Assembly: GCA_030340625.1 (NCBI GenBank)
Contig: JAOPHQ010002276.1
Span: 714,501 to 778,500, forward strand
Direction of reading: 5' to 3'
From: Merluccius polli
Lineage: Eukaryota > Chordata > Actinopteri > Gadiformes > Merlucciidae
Length of the DNA stretch: 64,000 nt
Position numbers and translations under genes: made by a program. Position 1 is the first letter of the stretch. Every line of letters starts with the position of its first letter. Positions 51,465-63,888 of the stretch are shown here, one piece after another. A model generated the notes under the pieces. It made no database searches. It was not told the DNA's origin and was given only the letters and a program-made list of their open reading frames with translations.

Positions 51465-53004
51465 AACACACACGATGAGAGTGTGGCAGAGATTGTACAA
51501 AAGAAACATGTTGCTTTGGTAGAAACCCATCACCGTTGCTATTCCTTTGGTTACCTCAACTATTATAATTTACTCTGTGCAAGCCAAGAGTCCACATACC
51601 GGTCAGCGAGAGAACACCTGATTGGCTATTACACCCAGAAGACTGTGTTGATTGGTTGGTTGGTTAGCATCCAAAACAATAACAACAGAATGCTTTGTTA
51701 TGATTGAATTGGCTGTGATAGCAGGACTGTCTACCAATTCCAAGTGTGTGTGTGTGTGTGTTTGTGTGTGTATCTCAGTGGTGTCCAAACCATCCGCTAA
51801 GTCTTTCTGTAGCCTATACATTTCACTGTAACATAATTGAAAATCTGTAACCATGATGGTATCAGCAAAGATACACATTAAATGTGTTATATTCAAGAGT
51901 TTAGTCATCACACCGTCAAGTTTTATGAGTGGAATTTGATCTGTGGAACGTTTGTGTTACCTTGTACTGTTATGTTTGAGATGAATTGAATATAGGTTGA
52001 GTTTAGGTTGAGTTATCTTAATAATAATAATCGTTTATTCGTAATTCCTATTCATAATCAAGTTCCCAGGTAGTGTATGACTGTAGTAGTACTAGTAGTA
52101 GTAGTCGTAGTAGTAGTAGTGTTTAATAAGTGTATTAGATCAAAGACTCTACCAAGTCTGTGTCCATCATTTTACACTCCAAGTTGATTTCCAAAAGCCT
52201 CCTTTGACAGCCCTATTAATCCCTTTTAGTTCTGGACTGCAGGGCAGATGACTCACACCTTCACAGGTAACAGAGAAATCCATTCCTGGCCGCGCCAAAA
52301 CGCACTATTAAATAAAACCTGTGTCTCTTTTATAATTGAAGTCAAAACATTTCTCTGCTGTTTTACACAGTGACTGAAAGCCTCATCCGTTAGGGGGTAT
52401 AGGAGGTATAACAGCGGAGAGCAAAGAGCGTCTGCTTTATTCATGATGCAGAGCTAATGGAAAGGAAATTGCGCCCTTCACCTCGCCTTGTGATCCCTTG
52501 ACAGGCTCGCCCATCGGGTGGTCTTCCGATATGGACACCTATGGGGGGGGAGGGGCCGACGGGAGCGGGCCTTGATCATCATGCCCCACTTACCAGCGGG
52601 GGTGGGAGGGGAGACTTACACTGTACATCAATAGCTCAGTTCCATCCACAGAAATATAATCCATATTTGATCAAAGAGGCAGAGCCACGTATTTGATGTT
52701 ATGGATTCTGCCCCAGCTGCACTTTGACTGACTTTTTTTTAATTGACCCTGCAGTAGGGAAGGGGGGGTGGTTTACCTGGAAAAGGTCACTGGGATGGCA
52801 AAATGTTGTAGACGGAGACAAAGGTAGATTTGTTAAGGACAGAACTCTGTATTTATATCCTGGGTTTTGTGGGGGGGGGCAAGTCTGGCTGTCTGTTGCT
52901 TGACAGAAATCGGTGTCTTGGGTGTATGATGGTGTCATCGTCTAGAGTGGGAGAGCGGGCTGAGATCAGTTGAGACTTTAGGACTGAAAACTAAAGCCAA
53001 CTGC
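50811..53004. other. Probable intergenic sequence with microsatellites
   Basis: (TG)n near 51124-51176, (CA)n at about 51425-51460, (TG)n at 51747-51772 and (TAG)n at 52084-52120. No frame here has protein-like composition outside the repeats. Confidence 0.6.
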
Positions 53005-53110
53005 ATTATGTGTCTGCTACTTTTATGTACCAGGGCACAAGTAGTAGACTATTCTTCACTAGTTTTGTCTACCTACCGTGTCCTGGTACATAAAAGTAGC
53101 AGACCCATAA
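53005..53110. repeat. Inverted repeat with 22-bp perfect arms
   Basis: TCTGCTACTTTTATGTACC at 53013 (arm to 53034) is exactly complementary to 53082-53103, with a 47-bp loop. The flanking ATTATG/CATAAT extend the arms. A MITE or fold-back element is the likely origin. Confidence 0.85.
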
Positions 53111-53410
53111 TTACTGTATGAGCAACACCTGTGTTTGTCCTACGATGATGCATCTGCGAAAACCGTACATTAGAAAGGAGATTGATGCGCTTGGAGTGAC
53201 ACACAGTTAGCAAAGGAGGAAATCATCAATGCACTGTATGTCTCTCATTGCACATGTGTCTTTCATCCTGGGAAAGCAGCACATATTTCTGGACTCGTCG
53301 TCGGGGGTTGAGCGTGGGGTTCGGTGCACGGGGTCGGGTTCTCAGACGGTCCAGGGTTCGGCGGGCGGGAGGGATGTCAGACAGGCGGGGGTCGGTACAC
53401 GGGCGGGTTC

Positions 53411-54523
53411 TAGTGTTGCTTTCGTCAACGAAAATTATGACTAAATATCGTCGTCAACGAACCTTTATCACGTGACGAAAACGAGACGAGACGCAACGAA
53501 AATGGTGGTCATGTGACGAAAACTATAATCAAATTTATAATGCAATATTGTTGACGAATAAAAACGGGACTAAATGTGGTTTTCAAAATAAAAACTCTTT
53601 TCGTCCCGTTCATTTCGTCCCGCTATTATTATTATTTTGAAATATTTCTGTTTCCTGAGTCTCGGGGCTGCATCAGCGCACTGCGAAGACGCAAGCGACG
53701 TCACTTCCTCAATCCCCACTCGCGCAAGTTAAAGGCCTTTACACACCGGGGCGTTTTTTTTCCTGTGATTAATTCGCACGTAAATATGAGTTTTCTTACT
53801 GTTGTTTTTGTCATGAGTAGCCTACTTTCACACAGAACGCAAATATTACGCGGCGAAAAAGCCGCTTCACTTGTATTGAACAAATGTCGCAACTGTCGCA
53901 GATTCGCATCGCTGCCGCTATGAATAGTTTTGATGTGAAATAGTCGAGTATTTTACATTTTCGTGTCGTTTATTCGTCACGCCCCGGTGTGTAAAGGCCT
54001 TAAAGCTCAAACAAAACCTGGCAGGTTAGCCATGTGTGTGTACTTCTTACATGTTTGGTGGGTAAAATAAATATGTTGTAAATTCAAATCAGAGCGTCTT
54101 CCATGTCTGTAATTGAATGTTTTCTTGAGTCTATAAGGTAACAATAATATAATAATAAGATAACCTTGTTTGACTTGTGAAATGGGTGACTTAAAGAACA
54201 TTTTGGTTTTGTCTATACTATACTAGGTACTATATTTACTGGTTTAAATAGAATTGCATTACTAAAAAGAGACTAAAATACAATGTTCATTAACTAAAAC
54301 TAGACTAAAATGTCATCAGTTTTCGTCGACTAAAACTAGACAAAAATAGTCATGGATAATTCTGACTAAAATAAGACTAAAATGCTCAGACTTTTAGTCG
54401 ACTGAAACTTGACTAGACTAAAATAGTACAAACGTGACTAAAACTAATAAAGACTAAAATGACAGTTTGACACAAAGACTAGACTAAGACTAAAATGAAA
54501 ACAGGCCGCCAAAAACAACACTA
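53411..54523. mobile_element. hAT-D: non-autonomous hAT-type element
   Basis: The ends are TAGTGTTGCTTTCGTC and the complement of TAGTGTTGTTTTTGGC. The 8-bp target duplication GCGGGTTC is exact (53403-53410, 54524-54531). The body is rich in GACTAAA and CGTCAACGAAAAT motifs, a repeat style common in fish. A Harbinger-like MITE sits inside. No coding capacity. Confidence 0.93.
53733..54000. mobile_element. Harbinger-like MITE inside hAT-D
   Basis: TIR AGGCCTTTACACACCGGGGC at both ends in inverted orientation, with 3-bp target duplication TAA (53730-53732, 54001-54003), the TWA type expected of PIF/Harbinger. 268 bp, non-coding. Confidence 0.9.
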
Positions 54524-54593
54524 GCGGGTTCTCAGACGGTGCAAGGGTCGATCGGCCAACGGGGTCCTCCTGGGGAAAAGGGTCATACACAGC

Positions 54594-54747
<154 letters not shown>

Positions 54748-55057
54748 CTACTACCATACTGCTCTCCAGCTACTCCTTCCTTGTTGTGTCCACTTCCTGC
54801 TGCTTTTATCCTCTCTCCCCTCATTAGGGTGAGTGGCTGCAGCTGCTCCGCTTCCTGGTCTCGTTAGACCTCCATATATGGTCGGGTTTCCTTTAGACAG
54901 AGGGGAGAGTGAAAAGTGCTCCGCGGCCACCAGATGGCATGGTGCAATATAAACCCCATCCACCACCTTCCCACATATCCTCCTCCTTACCTGTACCCGG
55001 CGGGCGCCACAATATACTGTATATATTTAAGTGCTTGTTCGTGCATGCTTATTTAGA

Positions 55058-55150
55058 CCATAGACTGTAAAAAGTATGGATGTAGCGTCCGTGACATCAC
55101 CCAATGGTTTACACACAACCGTTATGAAGCCTTGGATTTCACGGTTCACC
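55058..55150. repeat. One end of a common fish MITE-like repeat
   Basis: CCATAGACTGTAAAAAGTAT followed by ATGGATGTAGCGTCCGTGAC and ATCACCCAATGG, which I recognise as a frequent fish repeat start. The opposite end is not found, so it is partial. Confidence 0.5.
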
Positions 55151-56409
55151 GCCATTGCTTAAGATTTTTTTTAAACCAGCAGCATACTGGTACTATCCAT
55201 ATTTGGCACATTGAGGGCAGAAATGTAATGGGTGCCCAATAGTCAAAACTCATATTAAATCCTTAATAACTCTTTAATGAAACAAAACTGTCAAACAGGA
55301 CCTCTTACAATGTAATATGGAGATGAACTAGCCACTGAGATTCTATCTAAACAAAGAAAAAAAAATGTTGCTTTATATTACGAGAATTAAATCACAATTT
55401 TCCAGTTGAATTGTCCAATTGTCTTTTTGCAGCCAACCACCGTGAGCCCTCTATAGGCCATTAGATGAACTACACGTTGGTTCCTTCTCCATGGGCTTTA
55501 CTAATCTTGGATTCAGAAGTTCGACTTTGCTATAGCCATATTTCTGGGGGGAGACTGTACAGGCCGGAAACCATGAAGTGGGCAGGGCGGAGTTACACAG
55601 TGTTTCCTATTTTGTTACGGATATATTCTAACGAAGAGAAACTCATTTGCAGTCTACTACATGGGTTTGATTTTAAACCATTGCAGACACTTTGGAACTG
55701 ACATTGGTGTCTGGACAGGACGTTTTAGCTTGTGTTCCCTCTGGCTAAGGGAAAAGTTTAATTAACTAGTGCTAGCCGAGTTTGCGTTGCGTTTGAGTTA
55801 TCAGACCTTTTCTGAATGGTCAGCCATATCACGTTTGTTGTGGTCAGGTTGTTTCCAGTAGAGATCCATTCCAATGCGTGGCTACAGATCCCCACCCCAG
55901 GAACATGATTGGTTGAAACAAATTTGAAGCAAAAGAAAGTGAAACGCCCCGTTCACCCAGAATTGAGCTTGTGTCATCTAAAGTCTTATTTTTGAGACTA
56001 GGGCTTTACAAACAGCCAATGATGGCTGCCGCTTGGTTTAGACAACTATGGACAGGGGAGCATGTTATTTGAACCCTTTACATGGCTGGCGCAGTCTGTT
56101 GCACTCACACTGCCACAGACTCATATTTATACATGTTCAGCAGTAATGATTATTGCCCACTAGTAGCTGCTAATGTTGTACATACCTTTATTTTTAAGTG
56201 TTTCCTGTTGCAGAAGTGACTAGTGTTGGCGTCAGTGAAAGCATGGTATTCACAGCAGCACAGCACAGCAGAGTTCAGTCTAGCATCAGATTACATCCAC
56301 CTCTATCCCTTTGTTTTACAGCTGGATAGACGCATTGTAGTGCATTGAGTAATTCAGTTCATAACCACATTATCTACATGTTTTATTGATTATTTTGTAT
56401 TTAATGTCA
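55151..56409. other. No feature recognised
   Basis: Unique-looking sequence; no protein-like frame and no repeat ends. Confidence 0.5.
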
Positions 56410-58704
56410 GGATATCTCTGATACCTCTCTGAACCCCATGTCAATCAAAAAGCATGAACCGCCTTCTTCCACCTCAGAAACAATGCCTGCCTCCGACCAT
56501 CCCTCTCCTTCTCTGCCGCCAAAATAGTCTTTAAACACACTTTCATCACCTCCAGAATCGACTATTGCAATGGCCTTCTCTATGTAACCCAGGTGTAAAA
56601 ACTTGGTTAACTAAACCATAAGTTTAACCTTAATAGGAAATAGTAGTTTTATTAGTTGTTCCATGTGATAAAATATATTTTATATAATATAATATATAAA
56701 TATCGTTTTCTGAGTTGCACTTGAAAGCAGCATGTTCCAACTGCACTTGAAGGCAGCACTCAGGTTCACCGCATCTAACCAAACGAAAGGCAGGTAGCCT
56801 TTTGTGCATGTCCCGCCTATAGTGAAGGAAGCAAGTCTGTACGTAGTACTTTCTACTTCCTTTTGACTCCGACCGCGACAGCGAAGGCAGCAATCCGCTC
56901 AACAAAAGCGGTAAGATATTGACTGTAGTAAAACTACCGCAAATCATTTAAGTTGATGTTAGCAGTTAGCTCCAACTAGTTTCTTTGTTACAGTTTAGCA
57001 CTGCGCTCAAGTGGTTACACTGGCGAACCGTGTGTGGTCTTATGAGAGCTGAGAGTCCCCGACGGCGCTCAGCACTGGAACGAAGCGCATCGGTGAGAGC
57101 GATATTTTCGGTGTTTTCTGATGACTGTTAGCTGCCGCTACTCATAGGCTGAACGGGTTAGCTATACGGAGATATACGGTGGTGAACTGTTGGATTAAGC
57201 TTGTTGCTCTGTGAACACTTGGCATCTTAAACTGTGCACTTAATATATTAAACTGCATATTTATTAGTTGATCAACATTGTGTTTATGTAGTACATGTGA
57301 ATGCAGGCAGCACAAGCTGCATGTTGATCAGCCATTTGTGTCAATATGTGTGATTAAGGAGAATGAGTTTATTATTTTGTAATATAAATTGCAATGTGAA
57401 GGAATTTTCTTCTTTCAGTTATGTTAGGGGTTAATTTCATGATCCTTATTATAGAAACTCATATTGTGATGAATGAATGAATATATTTTGCTCATGAGTT
57501 AAATCACAATTTCTGATATGTTATTGTTTTGAATTATTACCCAATGATTCATGGAAAGACATTTGATTTCTAGATTTGAAATTATTGAGCTTTAGTGTAA
57601 TGAAAGGCCAGAATGTTAAAGATGACATTGTCATTATACTTTAGTGTTATTGTTGTACAACCGTTAGATTGTTTACTTAAAGGTCCTGTTTATCAAATTA
57701 AACAGGTCAGGTCTTTTGGAGACCCCTAGTCTCCACAGGAACGTCCAGTCTGTTGGAGAGGACCAAGAGCCCTGGACGGAGTGATTTAGGATCTATGATT
57801 CATAGATGGCGAGCCTCCCAAAGATCCTAAGAAAGCTGGATTGACTCTTCGTTACAAACTACAATTAGTGGTAGGGCCAACCTGGTTGGCAGGATTGCTA
57901 CACACCCAGTGACTCTAATCACCCTATTAGAGGAACCTTTGAAAGAAACACAAACAAAATAGTACCGGTACTAAGAACTAAAAACAAGACTTTGTTTTAA
58001 AGGCGCCATTTTCTTTTCTTTGTTATTTTTCATATCAGTGTTTATATAAATGTTGTAAACTTGTGTTATGCACTACTCACTAAAGAGTTTACTGTTGCAA
58101 TTTGTTTCGTGGTTGGTGTTGTTCATTGTTCGGCTGTTCAGGTCTATGGTACATGAGCTCCTTCCGAACCTAGTCATTTAGTGTATCTACGATAAGTGGG
58201 TTACATCTATACGGCACAGTCACCAGCAACACATTTCAAAGCATCCAGAACTCAGCTGCCTGTCTTCTCACTCACTCCTGCACCAGAGACCACATCACCC
58301 CTGTCCTGAAATCCCTCCACTGGCTCCCCTGTCAAAAACAACAAATTGACTTCAAACTACTCCATACCCTCTACAAAGCTCTCCATAACCTGGCATCTTC
58401 CTACCTCACTGATCTCTTACACCGCTATGCACCCACCCGAACCCGCCGATCTGCTGATGCAAACCTCCTGGCACCCTCCATCATGACCAAACACCAAACC
58501 TGGGGCGGCAGGGCCTTCTCCATCGCTGCCCCCTCCCTCTGGAACTCTCTCCCCAAACCCATCTGGGACTCGACCTCACTCTCCTCCTTCAAGTCTTTCC
58601 TCAAAACCCATCTCTTCAAACTGGCTTTTAATGTTTAAACTATGATATCCATTATTTTATTCTTACTGTAATCAGTATTTTGAAAAGCACTACACAAAAT
58701 AAAT

Positions 58705-58736
<32 letters not shown>
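56410..58736 (+). pseudogene. LINE ORF2 C-terminal relic, split by a 1.6-kb insertion
   Basis: The left block (about 56440-56582) gives FFHLRNNACLRPSLSFSAAK and TSRIDYCNGLL. The right block (58210-58638) gives FQSIQNSAACLLTHSCTRDH, LKSLHWLP, FKLLHTLYKALHNLA, WGGRAFSIAAPSLWNSLP and FLKTHLFKLAF, then a stop. A short 3' UTR ends with AATAAATG and an (ATT)n tract (58708-58736), as in several LINE families. Only the end of the protein is present, without the catalytic palm. The two blocks are contiguous in homology across the insertion 56583-58205. Confidence 0.82.
56583..58205. mobile_element. 1.6-kb insertion with TGTAACCCA...TGGGTTACA ends
   Basis: Nine-base inverted ends beginning TG and ending CA, with a 4-bp target duplication TCTA (56579-56582, 58206-58209). 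AATAAA on the minus strand near the left end (about 56648-56653) would fit a solo LTR in minus orientation. No coding sequence. A DNA element cannot be excluded. Confidence 0.55.
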
Positions 58737-59239
58737 TTATTCATTTATATGGAGTTTGATTATAATTAGCCTTCTAGTACTGCCTTATTCTGCTTCTTAT
58801 TGTTTACCCACATGTTGCACATGTATCCAAAATGTATACTTACCTTCAATTATCTGTTACTTACCTGTCAACCTTTTAAAAGGACTACGGTATGTGTAGT
58901 GATTTTACATGCATAAATTGCTTTAAATTGCCAATGTATAACAGGTTGTAATTTAACTTAAAGAATGAGACTTTCCCGGACTCTCGCCGTAGAACAGCCT
59001 GTGGGCTGATTTCTATTATATTTTAACTGGGCCGGTTTTCCCCAAGAAAAAAGGAAGGTAGTGATGTCTAAGTGCATGTCTGTTCTTTCAGAACTTTTTA
59101 ATTGGTATGTGCATTATATCCACTCATGCCACTGTAACATGGGTAATAATGCTTCCACTTGCCATTGCGCCAGAACTGTATATCTGTATTGGGAAATTGT
59201 GTTCTGTCACTTTAAGTGACCAAGCTGGTTCTTATGGGG
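58737..59239. other. No feature recognised
   Basis: Unique-looking sequence between two repeats. Confidence 0.5.
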
Positions 59240-59640
59240 AATGACGCGCTTTTGTAGCCTAGAAATCTAGACACCCCCTAGCGGCAGCAAATTTATTTGG
59301 CAGCTAGGTAGGTCTAGCACGGCTCCGTCGGCTTTTTGGTGCTGGAAACACAAAGTATGTCAGACCAATCACAGCATGAGGGGCGGAGTCGAAAGCCGGG
59401 CTACCATGACGACAGAGATGCGACGGTTCCGTGTTAGGTAAACAATGGCTGCTGCTGCTGGCGAACGGCTGTCTTTCGACTCGGCTTTGGCTGCGACTCT
59501 TCAAGACTTGAAGTTAACATTTTATTTGAGAAAAGAACAAAGAACGGCACTGAAGTCTTTCCTCAAAAAGAAATATGTATTCGGAGTTTTGATTAATTAC
59601 GTAGTCAGAGCTGTCGCTCTGACTACGTCACCTTCTTCAT
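59240..59640 (+). mobile_element. Repeat fragment with a helicase-like short frame
   Basis: It starts at about 59257 with CCTAGAAATCTAGACACCCC, which looks like a transposon terminus, and holds a 67-codon frame at 59445-59648. That frame (FDSALAATLQDL, LRKEQRTALKSFLKKKYVFG, VL) resembles the segment just before the Walker A motif of RecQ-type DEAD helicases, where the ATP loop would come next. Here a hairpin and unrelated sequence follow, so only the N-terminal lead-in survives. A coding role is unlikely; it is probably a deleted derivative of a larger element. Confidence 0.45.
59599..59628. repeat. Perfect 13-bp-arm hairpin
   Basis: ACGTAGTCAGAGC, loop TGTC, then GCTCTGACTACGT. It lies exactly where the helicase-like frame loses similarity. 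Confidence 0.9.
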
Positions 59641-60010
59641 TGCTCTGATTGGTTGTAGCGCTATCGGGGGGGGGGGGGGGGTGTGCTGGGCCGCGGACCC
59701 AGCACCGGACCCGCCAGCCACAGACCCGACCGCGGACTCAGCCCCGTGCCCGGCCGCGGACCCAGCACCGAACCTGCCAACCGGACTCAGCCGCAGACCC
59801 GAGTCCACACACAGCCGGTGTGCATGCTGTGAGGATGTCATCGTGTGCGCTTATCGCATGATTTAGACTTGACGGTTTCGGTTGAGTATGTGGGGATTTT
59901 TTCGGTCGCAATTGGTTTGCACATTTTTAAAAGTGGTGGGGACAAAATTCAAATTATAAATAGTGGTGGGGACATGTCCCCCCCGTCCCCCCCGTAATCT
60001 ACGCCTATGC
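59641..60010. other. GC-rich repeats and a repeat-like end
   Basis: A G16 run, then irregular GCGGACCCAGCACCG-type direct repeats (59690-59815). Near 59940-60007 lies GTGGTGGGGACATGTCCCCC followed by CCGTAATCTACGCC, which resembles the end of a dispersed fish repeat. No gene. Confidence 0.45.
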
Positions 60011-61222
60011 CAGGTATGTATATTTGTTATTGTACCCAGTTACTTTGCCTGCGCAAGAGCTGCAGCATTGCCGATTATTCCAGGCAGTTGAATGAATGAT
60101 TGCATTGTGTGTCTATTACCAGAATAAAAACACCTGACTGGGAATTCTTGTGTATGGTGCTTGACTACACAACGCAAGATCACACACCACTCCCATTGTC
60201 TGTTTATAACTAACGTTTATTGATGATTATGAATAACATTAGTTTAGTTGTTATTGTCTCAACCCACTGAGCTCGCACTCCAGGGCTCTCAATGTGCGAG
60301 CTTGAGCAGGCTGCAGTTCACTTATGGCCAAAGGGGTCAGTAATGAGAAGGAATTTCTCATCTTCAAGTGAAATATAGGACTTCTTAAACTGACTTCTTA
60401 AAAATCTTGAAGGTCCATAGACTGGCCTCATCATTGAAATGTAAATAGGTTTATTTATTGAAAAACAACATGGCATGACGGCGTCAACCAAAATACAAGG
60501 AAGTACGTTGAAGAAAAAGCAAGAAAAGAAACAAATGAAATACACTGGTCAGCTCTAAAGACACAGGCCCTGTTTTCCTTTTAATTATTAAACTTTTTAT
60601 AGCCCTCTGCTCTTGTTTGTGTGTGGGTTACTGTGTGTGTGGGCTAGTCTTGGCATTTCTGTGTGTGTCCCAGTGTGTGTGTGTGTGTGGGTCTGTGTAT
60701 GTGTGTTATGCATGCATGCATGTCTCTAAAACCTGCCTACCACAATGGTGCGTTTTCCAATAAATGTCAAGCATTTTGCGAGGAAATGAACTCCATGTAG
60801 ACTTCCATCTTTGAATCCTCGAAAGAAGAGCGAAAATATGAAATGTGAATTGTTCGCTACTATTCTATGCTGTAATAGTTCTTACTGTCAAGAGACCCTT
60901 TCTCATGACGGTAGCTGAGGTTTCAAAAGTTTAGAAAAGTTGTGATGTATATTGCTTTATTTTGCTTTATATTTAGAAGAAGAAGAAGAAGAAGAAGAAA
61001 TTATATCAAAAAATGGCTGCCGTTTTGGGGGTTTTTTTGAGAGAGAGACAGAGATAGAGACCCGGTTGCATCCTAGACGAGCCAGTGGTTCAGGTTTTGA
61101 TGCCTGAGCTGAGTCTCTTGCCAAGGGAAGAATACAGTCTGGCACACCGCTGGTTGCTTGGCTTCCTGGGGCTGTTTGATGAGATGAAAATAGGATTCAG
61201 AACATGAAAGTTTCCCATGGCA

Positions 61223-61276
<54 letters not shown>

Positions 61277-61984
61277 CTCCCGTTTTGAGGCCTGCAGGTA
61301 TAGTATAGCCAGAGCTGCTGCTCCTCCCTCTCCTCCTCCCCTCCTCCCCCTCCTCAGTGTATCAACATTACTCATCCTCACCCAGGCTCTCCCCTGACAT
61401 GGCGTCGCAACGTTTAATATTTACCAACTATATTCATAACTTTATTTCGCTTTAGGAAGTTTTTGAGAAACATCATCGAAATGGCAGAAAGAGAAATGAA
61501 TGTGTACTCACATACACACACACACACTTGGATGGGTGCTTATACAGCCTTTATTGTGGAACTGCGTCACTTGCGTGCGTGCGTGTGTATGTGTGTGGGA
61601 TCCAAATAGATTATCCTAACCAGTCTTTACTTTCATTAGTAATCCTTATGTTCGCAGCTTATTGTGATATCAGCTCCGAAAGATTGCACTTTAAACAGTG
61701 GCCCTGAACCAGGTTTCCTGCTAAAAGAGCATTGTTGTGATCCCAGACAGATGCATGCTGGGATTGTATGACATCTACCTGAGCTCTGTACAGTAATGTT
61801 TCCTATAACACCAGACCAAAGTGGGTTTGCATACCGTTTACCGTTCAGGCACAAAATACAGCATAGTATCATATAATAAATACCGCCGTATTTTGGGTGT
61901 TGTTATTGGAAAAGACCCTGGTGGTGCTGATTCTGAGTGATGTTACAGCAGCACTGTTGGATGCCGTGTGAGCATCTTACTGGG
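60011..61984. other. Probable intergenic sequence with microsatellites
   Basis: (TG)n-rich 60615-60710, (AGA)n 60976-61000, (CT)n 61223-61274. No supported frame. Confidence 0.6.
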
Positions 61985-61987
61985 TTA

Positions 61988-62223
61988 CGCCGCTTGCCCA
62001 CTGCATGCGTCCGTCAACGGACGACGGAAGGCGTGTCTGACGGATGGGGGCGTCGATCTGATTGGCTGACGGATCCGTCCCGGCCTGAAAAGTTAAAATT
62101 TTCTCAACTTCTCAACGCAACGGACGGAGCCGACTTGACGGACGGAGCCACAATGCATTGCGGCTCCGCCCCATTCAAAGTCAATGGGATGCGTTGACGG
62201 ACGCATGCAGTGGGTAAGCGGCG
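61988..62223. mobile_element. Harbinger-like MITE
   Basis: TIRs of about 35 bp (CGCCGCTT(G/A)CCCACTGCAT, then GCGTCCGTCAACG) in inverted orientation, with 3-bp target duplication TTA (61985-61987, 62224-62226). The interior contains several GACGGA repeats. Non-coding. Confidence 0.92.
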
Positions 62224-62907
62224 TTACACCATCCCTGAAAACTGTCAGTTTTTCAGATGAAAATAAATAGTAAATGTAAGGCAAAGGTAAAAAGTTAAGT
62301 TTTTAGATTTAGACTCATCGGTTGCAAATTGTATTCAGTAATCAACATGAATCAAATAAAAGAAAAGGCAAGGGTACAAGTTAACATTTTTGGCACATTT
62401 GAAAAGACATTATGCATTTAAATATCCTTTTGTTTTCGTTTTCACTGTAATGGATTACCCTTCAGAAATACGGGAGAGAAGAGTATACAAACAAGTCTGA
62501 AAAGGAGTGTACAGAGTTTGTCCTGTCTGATCAACCGTCTTTAACCAACCCCACCATGTAACAGCCTGGCTGCTGCAGACCACCTAAAGGCCTTTCTATG
62601 GGAGAGCGGAGCACAGCACGGCCGCGCGCAACGTAGAGCTAATTGAAGTGTGCTGAAAGCATTAGCAGACGGACATCAGGCTGACAGCCAGCTGTAGAAC
62701 GGTGAGCTAAGAGGAGTGGGAGGACGAGAGAGTGAAACACAGAGAGAGAGATTGACAGAGGCTCAGAGAGAGACAGAGAGATACAGAGAGAGACTGAGAC
62801 AGCTGAACGGAGAGAGGGGGAAAGAGAGAGAGATTGACAACTAAGAGAGAGAGATATTGAGAGAATTGTACAAAGACTGAGTGAGAGAGAGAGAGAGAGA
62901 GATACCC

Positions 62908-62951
<44 letters not shown>

Positions 62952-63266
62952 CAAATACATAAAGACATCACCTTTCTGGTTCATCAGTCACGTGGACACA
63001 AAAAAACATCTTCTTCCCTGTAACTTGAGGTTGGTCTTTTTCCACTAAGTTGTTGCTAACCATCCTTTCCAACCAAGGGAGATGTTCCTATCTGTGTGCT
63101 ACTAAAAGGTCATTGAGCCCACTGCTCTGTGTGTATCCTACCAGGAGTTGGTCTTTATCTCCCGCCATCAAGCTAATGCACTGTGACTATTGCTCAACTG
63201 GAAGGCCTAACAAAACATAATATTGCACAAAATCTGCTCTGGCGATTAAAAAAGGTCAGATAATGA

Positions 63267-63301
<35 letters not shown>

Positions 63302-63754
63302 ATTGTTGGAAGCATGCTGTTAGAGCATGTAAAGTGTCAGCGAACCCAACATCAAGTTTTTGTTTTGTTTTAGACATGTTGGTATGTCTTCTATGATCTT
63401 TAACATAGTAATATATGCCATTTTGTCACTGTTACTAAAATAATACCATCATTAAGAAAAAAACAGGTGTAAAATCCTATGTTTTTGCCAGTCTCCACCA
63501 ACCAGTTTGAGGACGTTCTACTCTGCTGTGAACTCAAGTTGCGTTCTTGAAGGGACACCGACGTCGAGAGGGTGCGTGCGGATGTGTGGACCTTCGCCTG
63601 GGCAGTGGTTGATGTCGATAGCTGCGTCTGAGAGAGGGTTAAGCATCGTAACCATGGGGATAACAACTCCCCCCCATTCTCTCAGCCCAAAACACTTTTT
63701 TTTTTTAAATCTGTGTTCGAATTTGAACTGAAACAGGGGGTTCACTTACAATTT

Positions 63755-63841
<87 letters not shown>

Positions 63842-63888
63842 CCTATCGAGTGTCTTTCCCACCACTCTAATGAGAGCTCCATATTTAC
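62224..63888. other. Probable intergenic sequence with microsatellites
   Basis: A GAGA-rich tract at 62735-62905 joins (CA)n at 62912-62953. (GT)n occurs at 63269-63299 and 63758-63837. The frames over these tracts encode only simple Ser-Leu, Cys-Val or His-Thr repeats. Confidence 0.6.

Noticed and set aside
62639..62971. Ser/Leu-rich 110-codon frame on the minus strand
   Set aside because: It translates GAGA and CA simple repeats.
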